Shown here: piece after piece, positions 15,687 through 23,637 of the stretch
Layout: each line of letters starts with the position of its first letter
Numbering within the stretch: the stretch's first letter is position 1
Translations under genes and position numbers: made by a program
Assembly: GCF_028401955.1 (NCBI RefSeq)
Contig: NZ_JAQOTJ010000006.1
Location: 186,001-250,000, forward strand
From: Bacillus sp. BP-3
GTDB lineage: Bacteria > Bacillota > Bacilli > Bacillales > Bacillaceae_G
DNA: 64,000 nt
Reading direction: 5' to 3'
The notes under the pieces: model-generated
Database searches by the model: none
What the model saw: the letters and a program-made list of their open reading frames with translations, nothing else
Told to the model about the DNA's origin: nothing

Positions 15687-16637
15687 GTGAAGACAGAAAG
15701 ATTTTTTACACATCCGCTCGGTGTATTTATTGCAGCATTAAGTGCAACTTTTCTATGGGGCAGTGCGTTTCCATTTATTAAATTAAGTTATATACAGTTA
15801 GACATTCAACCTCATGAAGTAGGCGAGCAAATTTTATTTGCGGGTTACCGCTTTTTCTTAGCAGGAGTGATGCTTTTATTCTTCTTTAAATTGTTAGGGA
15901 GAAACTTATCTTTTCAAAAAGGAACAATGAAGCAACTTGTTCAAATTGGTCTGTTTCAAACGTTTTTACAATATGTTTGTTTTTATATCGGTTTGAGCTA
16001 TAGTACTGGGATTGAAGGAGCAGTTATTTCGGGAACATCGTCATTTTTTCAAATTGTACTAGCGCATTTTCTATATAAAGACGATTCTTTAAATATGAGA
16101 AAAATCATTGGCGTATCTATCGGTTTTTGCGGTGTTATTCTTGTTAACATACCAAAAGGAGATATGAATTTTCACTTTGGCATTGGTGAATTGTTATTAC
16201 TAAGTGCGGCAATGTTGTACTCATACGGTAACATTTTGGCGAAAGAAGGAAGCAAAACGATGGATGTAGGTTATATGACCGCATATCAGATGATTATTGG
16301 TTCTCTAGGCTTATTGTTCATCGGGGTTTTACAAGTTGGATTTATGCCGTTTACATTTGATATGCAAACGTTGCTTATGCTCCTATACTTATCATTTTTA
16401 TCAGCAGCGGGATTTTGTATTTGGAATACTGTGATGAAATACAATAAAGTTGGAAAAGTATCGATGTATATGTTTTTCATTCCAGTATTTGGTGTGATTT
16501 TATCGAGCTTGATTTTAGGCGAAGCAATTCATTCTTTTGTATTGTTTGGATTGGCGTGTGTAGCAACTGGAATTATTATCGTGAATCGTACACGTAGTGA
16601 AAGAAACAAACCAAATGCAAAAAGTAGCGTAGTGTGA
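15687..16637 (+). CDS. EamA/DMT-family transporter
   Basis: 316-residue membrane protein with about ten hydrophobic segments arranged as two EamA repeats (about residues 12-150 and 165-300), the drug/metabolite transporter fold. It carries the typical FLWGSAFPFIKL start and a second-half GFCIWNTVMKYNKVGKVS. Substrate unknown; related proteins export amino acids or metabolites. The start is GTG 15687 with GGAAGGGAAG about 9 bases before it. A possible -35 TTGACT is at 15626. It is transcribed alone and ends in a small hairpin. Confidence 0.85.
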   Translation: MKTERFFTHPLGVFIAALSATFLWGSAFPFIKLSYIQLDIQPHEVGEQILFAGYRFFLAGVMLLFFFKLLGRNLSFQKGTMKQLVQIGLFQTFLQYVCFYIGLSYSTGIEGAVISGTSSFFQIVLAHFLYKDDSLNMRKIIGVSIGFCGVILVNIPKGDMNFHFGIGELLLLSAAMLYSYGNILAKEGSKTMDVGYMTAYQMIIGSLGLLFIGVLQVGFMPFTFDMQTLLMLLYLSFLSAAGFCIWNTVMKYNKVGKVSMYMFFIPVFGVILSSLILGEAIHSFVLFGLACVATGIIIVNRTRSERNKPNAKSSVV

Positions 16638-16663
16638 AGAGGTTCATGGAGAGCCTCTTTTTC
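16638..16663 (+). terminator. Terminator after the EamA gene
   Basis: A short AGAGG..CCTCT stem with additional TTC/GGA pairing in the loop is followed by TTTTTC. It is weaker than most terminators in this window. Confidence 0.55.
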
Positions 16664-16797
16664 ATATGGAAAGTGAAACTTTCATGAATATCTCAGTGAA
16701 ATTTGGAACGATTTTTCGAGGGTAATTATAGAAAAAGAAAGGAAAATGATGATTTTATATCGAATAACATAGATACTAATTCATCAAGGAGAAAAAT

Positions 16798-17478
16798 ATG
16801 AATGAAATGTACGTACTGTTAATTGGACAAGTAGTTTTATTTTTGTTCGGGACCATTTATGCAATAAGACAATCAGAACAAACAAAGAAAAATGAACCAT
16901 TACCTTTATTTATTCGTTTACTCCTCACTTTCTCATTAACTGGAGCGGCGATATGGATGTGGGTACAGGACCCGGTAATACCTTATCGTCAGTGGGTTGC
17001 AATTGGGATGATTTTATCAACAATTGGTGATTTATTTATGGCAGGTTTAATTCCATTTGGGCATCGTCTCATTGGTGGGATGGTGACATTTGCGATTGCA
17101 CATTGCTTGTATGTTACTGCCTTTTTAGAAACGGGTATTTCGTGGAATGGCTTATATATTGGTTTAGCGGGATACGGCTTGTTTTTAATTATTGGTTGGT
17201 TCTTTTTTATTCGAAATCATAAGCAAGATCGATTATTTACAATCGGAGCGCTTGTATATGGACTTTGGGTTGGCGGAATGGCGTGTTTTTCGTTTGCGCT
17301 CGCTTATTTCAATCAAGGAATGTGGTGGATTCCGGCGTTAGGTGGTTTTCTATTTGTCATTTCTGACTTTATTATTGGAATTACTGATATCGGTGGACGG
17401 AATATAAAATATGATCCTCTTTTAGTTTGGGCAACATATGTGGGAGCGCAAATGTGTATCATTTATGTTGGTATATAA
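16798..17478 (+). CDS. YhhN/TMEM86-family membrane protein (lysoplasmalogenase-like)
   Basis: 226-residue protein with about eight membrane segments. It has YhhN family signatures: LSTIGDLFMAG, the IAHCLYV histidine segment and the late GGFLFVISDFIIG. The mammalian relative TMEM86B hydrolyses the vinyl-ether bond of lysoplasmalogens, but bacterial members are mostly untested and Bacillus is not known for plasmalogens, so the substrate is open. AAGGAG before ATG 16798 supports the start. Confidence 0.8.
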   Translation: MNEMYVLLIGQVVLFLFGTIYAIRQSEQTKKNEPLPLFIRLLLTFSLTGAAIWMWVQDPVIPYRQWVAIGMILSTIGDLFMAGLIPFGHRLIGGMVTFAIAHCLYVTAFLETGISWNGLYIGLAGYGLFLIIGWFFFIRNHKQDRLFTIGALVYGLWVGGMACFSFALAYFNQGMWWIPALGGFLFVISDFIIGITDIGGRNIKYDPLLVWATYVGAQMCIIYVGI

Positions 17479-17512
17479 AAAACAAGCTGGTATTTAACCA
17501 GCTTGTTTTTTG
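17477..17512. terminator. Bidirectional terminator
   Basis: A perfect 15-bp stem (AAAAAACAAGCTGGT with ACCAGCTTGTTTTTT around a short AT-rich loop) lies between convergent genes. T tracts on both strands suit both transcripts. Confidence 0.92.
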
Positions 17513-17514
17513 CG

Positions 17515-17799
17515 TTAGGCTACAATATTTTTTCGTTGTAAAGCAGCTAAGCTATACTCATCAGCAGATTTATACCCTTGAGCTAAAAGATCATTAATAT
17601 ATAGCTTATTATAAATAAAACAGAAAACTAAATTAGAAAAACCAAATGTAAACATACTTGCAACCAAGATAACCAAACACCATTTCCAGTCTCCACGAAA
17701 CAATGCTGGGAAGAAGCCGAAGAAAAATACAGTCCAACTAAATCCTAGTTTCGTTTGTTTGATCTGCCCAGTTTTTTCATTTTTAAGCATAACTTTCAT
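17515..17799 (-). CDS. Small membrane protein with GFSWTVFFFGFFP motif
   Basis: 94 residues. A short polar N-terminus (KNEKTGQIKQTKLGFSW) precedes two or three hydrophobic segments with FFFGFFPALFRGDWKW and an N-terminal-proximal Trp-rich motif seen in many small DUF2628-like proteins. The C-terminal tail (GYKSADEYSLAALQ) is polar. Function unknown. A GGAGGAATC site precedes ATG 17799. Confidence 0.7.
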   Translation of the reverse strand: MKVMLKNEKTGQIKQTKLGFSWTVFFFGFFPALFRGDWKWCLVILVASMFTFGFSNLVFCFIYNKLYINDLLAQGYKSADEYSLAALQRKNIVA

Positions 17800-18191
17800 A
17801 ATGAAAACGATTCCTCCTCATACTCTATGTACCAAATAAAAAGACCAGAAGTATTATATAAAATATTTATATATAAGGATACAGCGTATAATATAATTGT
17901 AATATTCGGTGAAAGTTACGGTTGTGTATGCTATAACATTTATCCCGCGTTAATGGGCAGTGATCCCCTTACATTAAGGTCGAGAGTGGATGAAACGTAA
18001 AAAGTTAATATATAAAATGTGAAAGAAGAACTGCCCTTAAGCGGTTCTTCTTTTGTTGTTAAACAATATGAATTTGTATAGAAAATGTTAGATTTTATTG
18101 GGGGAATTGTCCAGGTAATTTACTGATAATATAGAATTTATTGGTAGATGTATTTTATAATATAGATAATAGAGGGGTAAGGGAGAGGCGT
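17800..18191. other. Intergenic region with a type-II repeat fragment
   Basis: The gap holds a short reverse-orientation fragment of the second repeat family (TTTATCCCGCGTTAATGGGC at about 17940-17959, continuing AGTGATCCCC), a hairpin terminator at 18022-18053, and the signal-peptidase promoter region with TATAAT at 18156-18161 and a poor -35. No extra gene is supported. Confidence 0.6.
18022..18053 (+). terminator. Orphan intrinsic terminator
   Basis: AAAGAAGAAC and GTTCTTCTTT, with a further internal GC pair, form a stem around CCTTAA followed by T. No coding gene on the plus strand ends here. It may close a repeat-derived or leader transcript. Confidence 0.7.
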
Positions 18192-18725
18192 ATGAAGAAG
18201 AAAAGTCGTTTGCGGGAATTCATTGAAGTAGTTGCGATTGCATGTGTGCTTGCTTTTTTCATGAAAGTATTTGTCTTTTTTCCAACAACCGTGCAAGGAG
18301 CTTCTATGCAGCCTACCCTTTACGAAGGGGATAAGGTCATTGTAAATAAGATAACAAAGCAAATGGATAGTTATGATCATGGTGATGTCATTGTAGTTAA
18401 CACGGATAATTATTATGTGAAGCGTATTATCGGTTTACCTGGAGATACGATTGAAATGAAAAACGATCAGCTGTACATCAACAGTCAATTGCAAAAAGAA
18501 CCTTATTTAGAAAAAAATAAGAAACATGCAAAGCAACTTATGGTGAATTTAACAGAGGATTTTGGTCCGATGAAAATTCCAAAAAATAAAATTTTTGTCA
18601 TGGGAGATAATCGATTAGTTAGTCGTGATAGTCGTAATGGATTAGGGTTCATTGATAAAGATGATGTATTAGGAAGTTTAGTTGCAATTTACTATCCTTT
18701 TAAGCGGGTGCAAACGATAGATTAG
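18192..18725 (+). CDS. lepB: Type I signal peptidase
   Basis: 177-residue S26 signal peptidase. One N-terminal membrane helix (about residues 10-27) is followed by the catalytic Ser in QGASMQPTL (about residue 37), catalytic Lys in YYVKRIIGLPGD (about 76) and the box-E MGDNRLVSRDSR. It removes signal peptides from secreted preproteins on the outer face of the membrane. ATG 18192 is chosen because GGGAGAGG precedes it and the helix follows at once; an upstream TTG/ATG-type extension to 18141 would add an unlikely hydrophilic leader. The next gene begins 13 bases later. Confidence 0.93.
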   Translation: MKKKSRLREFIEVVAIACVLAFFMKVFVFFPTTVQGASMQPTLYEGDKVIVNKITKQMDSYDHGDVIVVNTDNYYVKRIIGLPGDTIEMKNDQLYINSQLQKEPYLEKNKKHAKQLMVNLTEDFGPMKIPKNKIFVMGDNRLVSRDSRNGLGFIDKDDVLGSLVAIYYPFKRVQTID

Positions 18726-18738
18726 AAGGAGGAAGGCT

Positions 18739-19170
18739 ATGGAAGAGATTGTCGGCCATATTTTAGCTGGAATCGCACGGGGAGCAGTTGCACTTTGGGA
18801 AGTAGCGGCAGATGCTGCTAAAGCAATCGTTCGAGGAACAATCGGGGTTGGAAGAGTTGTATTTGAAGCTCTGGCAGAAGAACTTGTAGAGTTAGTGCTA
18901 GAAAGTTTCGAAGGACGAGAACAGCGAAAACAAAAAAGATTTGCGCGTCATGTGGAAAAGTTAAAGGGACATGATTGGTTCAAGATTATATATGAAAATG
19001 GAAAATGCCGCAGTGTGATTCATACAGATAAACGTTATCTACGCTTATTGAGTAAGCGGCGGTACGTACAGAAGCTGGTTCGTAATGAAAACGAACGTAC
19101 GCGATTTATCCAGCAAATCCGTATTGAAGCAAAGGTCAATGATGTGATATGGGATATACAGAAGGATTAA
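18739..19170 (+). CDS. Conserved hypothetical protein, helical N-terminus with basic tail
   Basis: 143 residues, not recognised. The first about 55 residues form an amphipathic Ala/Val/Glu-rich helix region (GIARGAVALWEVAADAAKAI), followed by a strongly basic segment (about 60-115, REQRKQKRFARHVEKLK) and a C-terminal helix. There is no signal peptide or catalytic motif. A TTAGAAGGAGGAAG site and 13-base spacing put it in one transcript with signal peptidase, which may hint at a role at the membrane; that is only context. Confidence 0.65.
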   Translation: MEEIVGHILAGIARGAVALWEVAADAAKAIVRGTIGVGRVVFEALAEELVELVLESFEGREQRKQKRFARHVEKLKGHDWFKIIYENGKCRSVIHTDKRYLRLLSKRRYVQKLVRNENERTRFIQQIRIEAKVNDVIWDIQKD

Positions 19171-19179
19171 TCGCATAAT

Positions 19180-19209
19180 AACAAAGCAGCCGATAATGGC
19201 TGCTTTGTT
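19180..19209. terminator. Bidirectional terminator
   Basis: AACAAAGCAGCC and GGCTGCTTTGTT form a perfect 12-bp stem with loop GATAAT. It lies between the plus-strand hypothetical gene and the minus-strand GTPase gene. Confidence 0.9.
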
Positions 19210-19221
19210 GGTTTATTACAA

Positions 19222-22020
19222 TTAAAAAGTTTGTGTTTCCTCTATGTTTGTTTCTAACATTGAATCTGTATCAATGTTCCGTTCATCTATACTTAAGACT
19301 ACTTCATACTGACGCAATCTAAGTTCAAATAGTGTGATAGGATCACGATAAACTTCAGGATTTGATTTCATTTTATGCAATGTATTTTGATATTCTTGTA
19401 TTTCTAAATGAGTCTGTTCGACAGCTTGTTTCAATGAACTAAACGGATCTCTAAAGAACATAGTAATATCCCTTTCTAGTGCATTTTCAAATAGCTCAAA
19501 CTGTAAGAAAAACTTGTTTATAATAGAAGTAGTTACATCGGTAAAATCTTCATTTTCTAAATACTGCTTGTATTTGGTATAGAGCATTGTTTTATTTTTA
19601 GGAAGAGCTCCGAATAATTTCCCTGCACTTTTTAGTAAAAATTGCGTGGGCGTAAAGCGGCGGAAAATATTTACTTCTTCCATCTGTATTCGATTCGTCA
19701 TTCGATCCGTATCGCGTCGCCAATCATCAAGTATTTTAAAGTCGCATTCTAACTGGATTCGATTTTCACCGCATAAAGAGTTAAGCCCTTCACTTATTTC
19801 TTCTAAATATGATTGACTTTGAAGGAACTCACTATTAGAAGTTTCAATCCAATTCTGCATGGATGAAGCGAAGTTAGGTAATACGGTTTGCTCTAAATAG
19901 TTTCGAATTCTCTCATTCATTGCTGCATTTAATTCAGTATCCATGTGTCTAAAATCGCTGTCCTCACTAATTAGATCAGAGCAGCTGTGCAGCAGTTTCG
20001 GAATATGCTCTGTAAGGTCATTCGTAATTGTATGTTTCATTGTACGGTATGAATCTGTAATAAAATGGATTTTTTCCTTTTCAAAGGCAGTAACATTATT
20101 AATAAAGCCATTTAATCTCATTAAAATGTCTTCGTTCCAATTAATAGAATCTACTAAGTTATTTTCCATCTCAACTCGTTTATCTAACAGATATTGAATT
20201 GCTTTTCGAATGAAAAATAGTATTTTTTTCGTACGTTCTTGCTCAAGATTTTTATACTCAAAGTTAAAATGAATAAAATCAGCGAACTCTTTTAGCTGTT
20301 GACTGTTTGTATATAACGATGAATAAGGTAAAACTCTCGCATGTGGAAAATATGCGTTTATTCTTGTTTGTGTATCGTGCATCACTCGTTTTATTTCTGC
20401 TTCGCTGTAAATGTTATCAATTTTATTTAACAAGAAATGAATTTGTAAATCTGGTGCATGTTCTTGAATGTTTAATAAAATGTCGCGTTCTTTGTCAGTG
20501 AAAGGTGAATCTGCATTCAACACGAATAACAAACTGTCTACTGAGTCTAAATAGCCGAATGTTTCATTTTTTAACTCGCTGTTTCTATTAAAGCTAGGTG
20601 TAACAACGAATGCTAGTTTGTTTTTACTTAAAAAATTGCAAGGTAATTTAAATTCAATACATGTTTTTTCTTTATATGTTTGTCGGTGCATAGACATCAT
20701 GTTATGGAAATCAGAGAAATTATTAGTCGTTGAAATTGTCGCATCTGTTATGGCATTAATTTCCGTATGAGCGTCATCTTTAAAGATAACTGCATTTGAG
20801 CTTGCGTTTTCTAATATATTTTCTCCTAGTACAGAGTTAATAAATGAAGACTTTCCGCTTCCAGAAGTTCCTGTTACTAAAAGACGATTTGTTCTTAAAT
20901 CTGCAAGCTCATAGACCAACCATCTAAAGCGATGTCCCATTTCTAAATCATTGTTTTGTGCCCACTGTGTAATAGAATCAAAAAGATGTAAACTATAGTC
21001 TAAGCCATCCATATAATTGGTAGAATGTAATAACAATTTTTCTGCATGGTTCACGTCTGCCGCATCTATTTTAGCGGGGAAAACCTCATCCCATGCCAAC
21101 ACTGCTGCAGATGGAAACACAGCATGAGAAGGAATGACCATTTTTAACCAATTCGTTAAAATATTCGGAATAATATCATGTAATTGTCTCAGCATATACT
21201 GGCCTTGAATTAATTCAAAATACGTTTCTTCGTAAAGAGAAGAAATGTCGTCCCATCCATCGGCTGAATGTACTTCGATATGTGAGAAAAAGTCATTTAT
21301 TGTTTTAAGCCAAAGCAAATAAGTTTGTTCGTTCTTATAGCTGTGCCAAAGTGATGAAACAATTTGTGTAAATTGGACTAAGTCTACATGATGTAATGTA
21401 ATGAGTACTTTATAAAAATAATCTGGTGAAATGGTTTTCGTAAATCCTTGATCAATATATTCTTTTAGAATCTCAAACCATTGGAAGGACTCTGTTCGAA
21501 TTATTTCATTTACAGCAAGTTCCACCGCACTGTCCCAATCTTGCTGTTCTTCATAAAAGGAACGAGCAATGGTTGTAACGTTTGGATAATCGGGATTTGC
21601 AGAAACAGCTTCTTTAATAACGGCGAAAGCTAAGTCAAGTTTGTTTTGTTCTATGTAAAGAGAGAGTAATTGCAATGAAATTTCGGTCATAAGTATTTTA
21701 TTATCAGTAGTAATGGACGTATACACAGTTTCGGCAGCTGATAATTGGTTAAGTTCGAAGTAAGCATCTGCAATATTCTTTTGTGCCCATGGTTCTAATT
21801 CATTATTGACTTTCTCCCATTTAAAAATAGCTGATTCAAAATCTTGATGGTGATAATAAAACTCACCTTGTGCAAAACGAATATAAGATCCATCCGAAAA
21901 TTCATTTTTTTGCTCAGCTAAATATGCTTCTCCAAGTACTTGAAGAGGCGGATGTGTTTCATTTTCCATTAGAAATGTTTCATAATATATTTTTTTTATT
22001 AACTGTTTTTCTAGTGTCAT
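19222..22020 (-). CDS. TPR plus dynamin-like GTPase domain protein
   Basis: 932 residues. The N-terminal third consists of TPR-like helical pairs (for example FSDGSYIRFAQGEFYYHHQD and WEKVNNELEPWAQKNIADAY). A P-loop GTPase domain starts near residue 380: G1 GTSGSGKSSF, G4 NKID near 533. The C-terminal about 340 residues are long charged helices with coiled-coil character, as in bacterial dynamin-like proteins. The G3 position reads VVTPSFNRN, so the usual DTPG Asp and Gly are missing and hydrolysis may be altered. No membrane helix is evident; dynamin relatives bind membranes through helical tips. It is monocistronic. Function unknown; membrane stress or defence roles are possible but unproven. 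Confidence 0.72.
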   Translation of the reverse strand: MTLEKQLIKKIYYETFLMENETHPPLQVLGEAYLAEQKNEFSDGSYIRFAQGEFYYHHQDFESAIFKWEKVNNELEPWAQKNIADAYFELNQLSAAETVYTSITTDNKILMTEISLQLLSLYIEQNKLDLAFAVIKEAVSANPDYPNVTTIARSFYEEQQDWDSAVELAVNEIIRTESFQWFEILKEYIDQGFTKTISPDYFYKVLITLHHVDLVQFTQIVSSLWHSYKNEQTYLLWLKTINDFFSHIEVHSADGWDDISSLYEETYFELIQGQYMLRQLHDIIPNILTNWLKMVIPSHAVFPSAAVLAWDEVFPAKIDAADVNHAEKLLLHSTNYMDGLDYSLHLFDSITQWAQNNDLEMGHRFRWLVYELADLRTNRLLVTGTSGSGKSSFINSVLGENILENASSNAVIFKDDAHTEINAITDATISTTNNFSDFHNMMSMHRQTYKEKTCIEFKLPCNFLSKNKLAFVVTPSFNRNSELKNETFGYLDSVDSLLFVLNADSPFTDKERDILLNIQEHAPDLQIHFLLNKIDNIYSEAEIKRVMHDTQTRINAYFPHARVLPYSSLYTNSQQLKEFADFIHFNFEYKNLEQERTKKILFFIRKAIQYLLDKRVEMENNLVDSINWNEDILMRLNGFINNVTAFEKEKIHFITDSYRTMKHTITNDLTEHIPKLLHSCSDLISEDSDFRHMDTELNAAMNERIRNYLEQTVLPNFASSMQNWIETSNSEFLQSQSYLEEISEGLNSLCGENRIQLECDFKILDDWRRDTDRMTNRIQMEEVNIFRRFTPTQFLLKSAGKLFGALPKNKTMLYTKYKQYLENEDFTDVTTSIINKFFLQFELFENALERDITMFFRDPFSSLKQAVEQTHLEIQEYQNTLHKMKSNPEVYRDPITLFELRLRQYEVVLSIDERNIDTDSMLETNIEETQTF

Positions 22021-22377
22021 GTTTTTCCTCCACTATATATTAAAAAATGAATATTCCTTCATATGTCAACACTTTCTTGCATTGATGTTTTTTATTCTAG
22101 CAAAGATTTTCTTTTAAAAAATTTCAATTTCCTTTCATTTTTAGAGTAGGATTGAATTTTCATGCATAAAGTTTCAGTTTTTTTTCAATTTCCTTTCAGT
22201 TCTGAAACAACATTAGCTCTTCCTAATAACATAATACGACTATAATATTCTACATGAAGTTGTAACATTGAATGTAGAGTTCGTCATAAAAACAATGTAT
22301 AGTGAATATGTATACCATGTTTGCTTTATTGATAGAGAGGGTACAATGTGGAATAACGATAACGTATAGGATGTGTC
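22021..22377. other. Intergenic region with a 16-bp direct repeat
   Basis: This is the divergent control region of the TPR-GTPase and DedA genes. It contains an exact repeat of TTTCAATTTCCTTTCA at 22122-22137 and 22183-22198 (61 bases apart) and several TTTCA/TGAAA motifs. A TATAAT at 22241-22246 could be the DedA -10, but its -35 is weak. No gene is seen. Confidence 0.55.
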
Positions 22378-22383
22378 GTGCGA

Positions 22384-22986
22384 ATGGAAGAACATATTGG
22401 TGAATTAATCGCACACTACGGTTATTATGGAATTATTATTGCGCTTGCTGGAGGAATCGTCGGATTACCAATACCAGATGAATTTCTACTTACATTTGTC
22501 GGATATAATATTTCAAGGGGATATATGTCAGGAACAGAAGCTTTTACGAGCGGCATGGCTGGGGCTATAATTGGGATTACATTAAGTTATATGCTCGGCT
22601 TGAAATTAGGACTCCCTGTATTGAAAAAGTATGGTTCTAAAGTGGGGATTAAAGAAGCACAAATTGAGAAGACACATATTTTATTTGAGAAGTATGGTCC
22701 TTTTTTATTGGTGTTTGGCTATTTTATACCTGGTGTTAGACATTTAACTGCTTATTTTGCAGGAATGTCTGACTTAAAATGGGGGAAGTTTTTTTTATAT
22801 GCGTATGGCGGTGCGCTCATTTGGGTGAGCGTTTTTATTGGGCTTGGGTGGAAATTAGGAGAAAAGTGGCGAGATGTAGAGTACAATTTACATCGATATG
22901 GATTTTGGATTTGTGTTGTTTCAATCATCATTGTTTTGATTGTTTATACATATGTAAAAATGCAAAAAGCTAAAAAAAACCGCTAA
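22384..22986 (+). CDS. DedA-family membrane protein
   Basis: About 200 residues, in the DedA/SNARE-associated (VTT) family. It has the re-entrant-type motifs GIVGLPIPDEFLLTFVGY near the N-terminus and the F/Y-x-R-P-like segment FGYFIPGVRHLTAYFAGMS. Members are proposed lipid flippases or transporters linked to the proton gradient and envelope stress; polyisoprenyl-phosphate and phosphatidylethanolamine flipping have been shown for some. GTG 22378 is an alternative start two codons earlier; the ribosome site is weak either way. A terminator overlaps the stop codon. Confidence 0.87.
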   Translation: MEEHIGELIAHYGYYGIIIALAGGIVGLPIPDEFLLTFVGYNISRGYMSGTEAFTSGMAGAIIGITLSYMLGLKLGLPVLKKYGSKVGIKEAQIEKTHILFEKYGPFLLVFGYFIPGVRHLTAYFAGMSDLKWGKFFLYAYGGALIWVSVFIGLGWKLGEKWRDVEYNLHRYGFWICVVSIIIVLIVYTYVKMQKAKKNR

Positions 22987-23006
22987 TGTATATAGCGGTC
23001 TTTTTA
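22979..23006 (+). terminator. Terminator overlapping the DedA stop codon
   Basis: ACCGCTA and TAGCGGT form a 7-bp stem with loop ATGTATA-like spacing and a CTTTTT tail. It includes the last codon and stop. Confidence 0.8.
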
Positions 23007-23008
23007 TG

Positions 23009-23158
23009 TTATTCTGCAATTTCCTCATATAAGAAGTATGTCACATTGTAAATATGTTCTACTTCGTCATCGGTCATATACATCAGTTCTTCACGTTCAA
23101 TGCCTTTTTTCTTTTCAATAAATTCAATCATATTTTTCCGTTCTTCTCTTCTTATCAT
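23009..23158 (-). CDS. BH0509-type small protein (49 residues)
   Basis: Short gene read as ATG at 23158 after a strong GGGAGGAGAAATAA ribosome site. The product starts MIRREERKNMIEFIEKKKGI and continues with EREELMYMTDDEVEHIY. This pattern matches the small BH0509 family of Bacillus, whose function is unknown. It ends next to the DedA terminator on the opposite strand. Confidence 0.75.
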   Translation of the reverse strand: MIRREERKNMIEFIEKKKGIEREELMYMTDDEVEHIYNVTYFLYEEIAE

Positions 23159-23226
23159 GTTTATTTCTCCTCCCAATCTGTTTTAATACAGTTTATTTAA
23201 GTTAATACTATTATATAACAGAATCT

Positions 23227-23505
23227 TTAGAAAGTTCCAGCTTTTTCAATTTTTTTTGGAAAAGAACTTTTCGACAAAACGAGACGTCGCAAAATATTAA
23301 ATATATATGTATTAGAGAAGTAGGGTAAGAATGTGTCGCTTCTTACGATACGGTGTAATACGAGAAATACCAATTTTTTTATAGTTTGCTTACTTAATAA
23401 AAACTCATCATTTACTTCGGTATGCTTGTTAAGCTGAGTTTTTCTTTCTTCAGGAACGCATTTTACAATATAACATAACTCCACTTGTAGAAACATTGAT
23501 AACAT
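23227..23505 (-). CDS. Hypothetical protein, about 92 residues
   Basis: Unrecognised. ATG 23505 is preferred over the ORF limit at 23523 because AGGAAAGAAG lies directly upstream. The product has a hydrophobic start (MLSMFLQVELCYIVKCVP), a conserved-looking middle (NDEFLLSKQTIKKLVFLVLHRI) and a Lys-rich tail. It could be a real small protein or a chance frame; no neighbour helps. It has no visible terminator of its own. Confidence 0.4.
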   Translation of the reverse strand: MLSMFLQVELCYIVKCVPEERKTQLNKHTEVNDEFLLSKQTIKKLVFLVLHRIVRSDTFLPYFSNTYIFNILRRLVLSKSSFPKKIEKAGTF

Positions 23506-23599
23506 TTCTTCTTTCCTAAACATCGTTATTTGCAGTCAAGTACACTTAACAAACTCATACCATAATCTCAGTTCCAACTATTTTTGTGCGTAAAGAAAA

Positions 23600-23637
23600 G
23601 ATAAAAAGCATCCGTTATTTCACGAATGCTTTTTATC
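23600..23637 (-). terminator. Terminator of the ferredoxin-NADP reductase gene
   Basis: GATAAAAAGCAT.CGT and ACG.ATGCTTTTTATC form a 15-bp stem with one mismatch and loop TATTT. It overlaps the stop codon of the minus-strand gene. Confidence 0.85.

Noticed and set aside
17755-18000. 81-codon plus-strand ORF
   Set aside because: It overlaps the minus-strand membrane gene start and a repeat fragment, and has no ribosome site.
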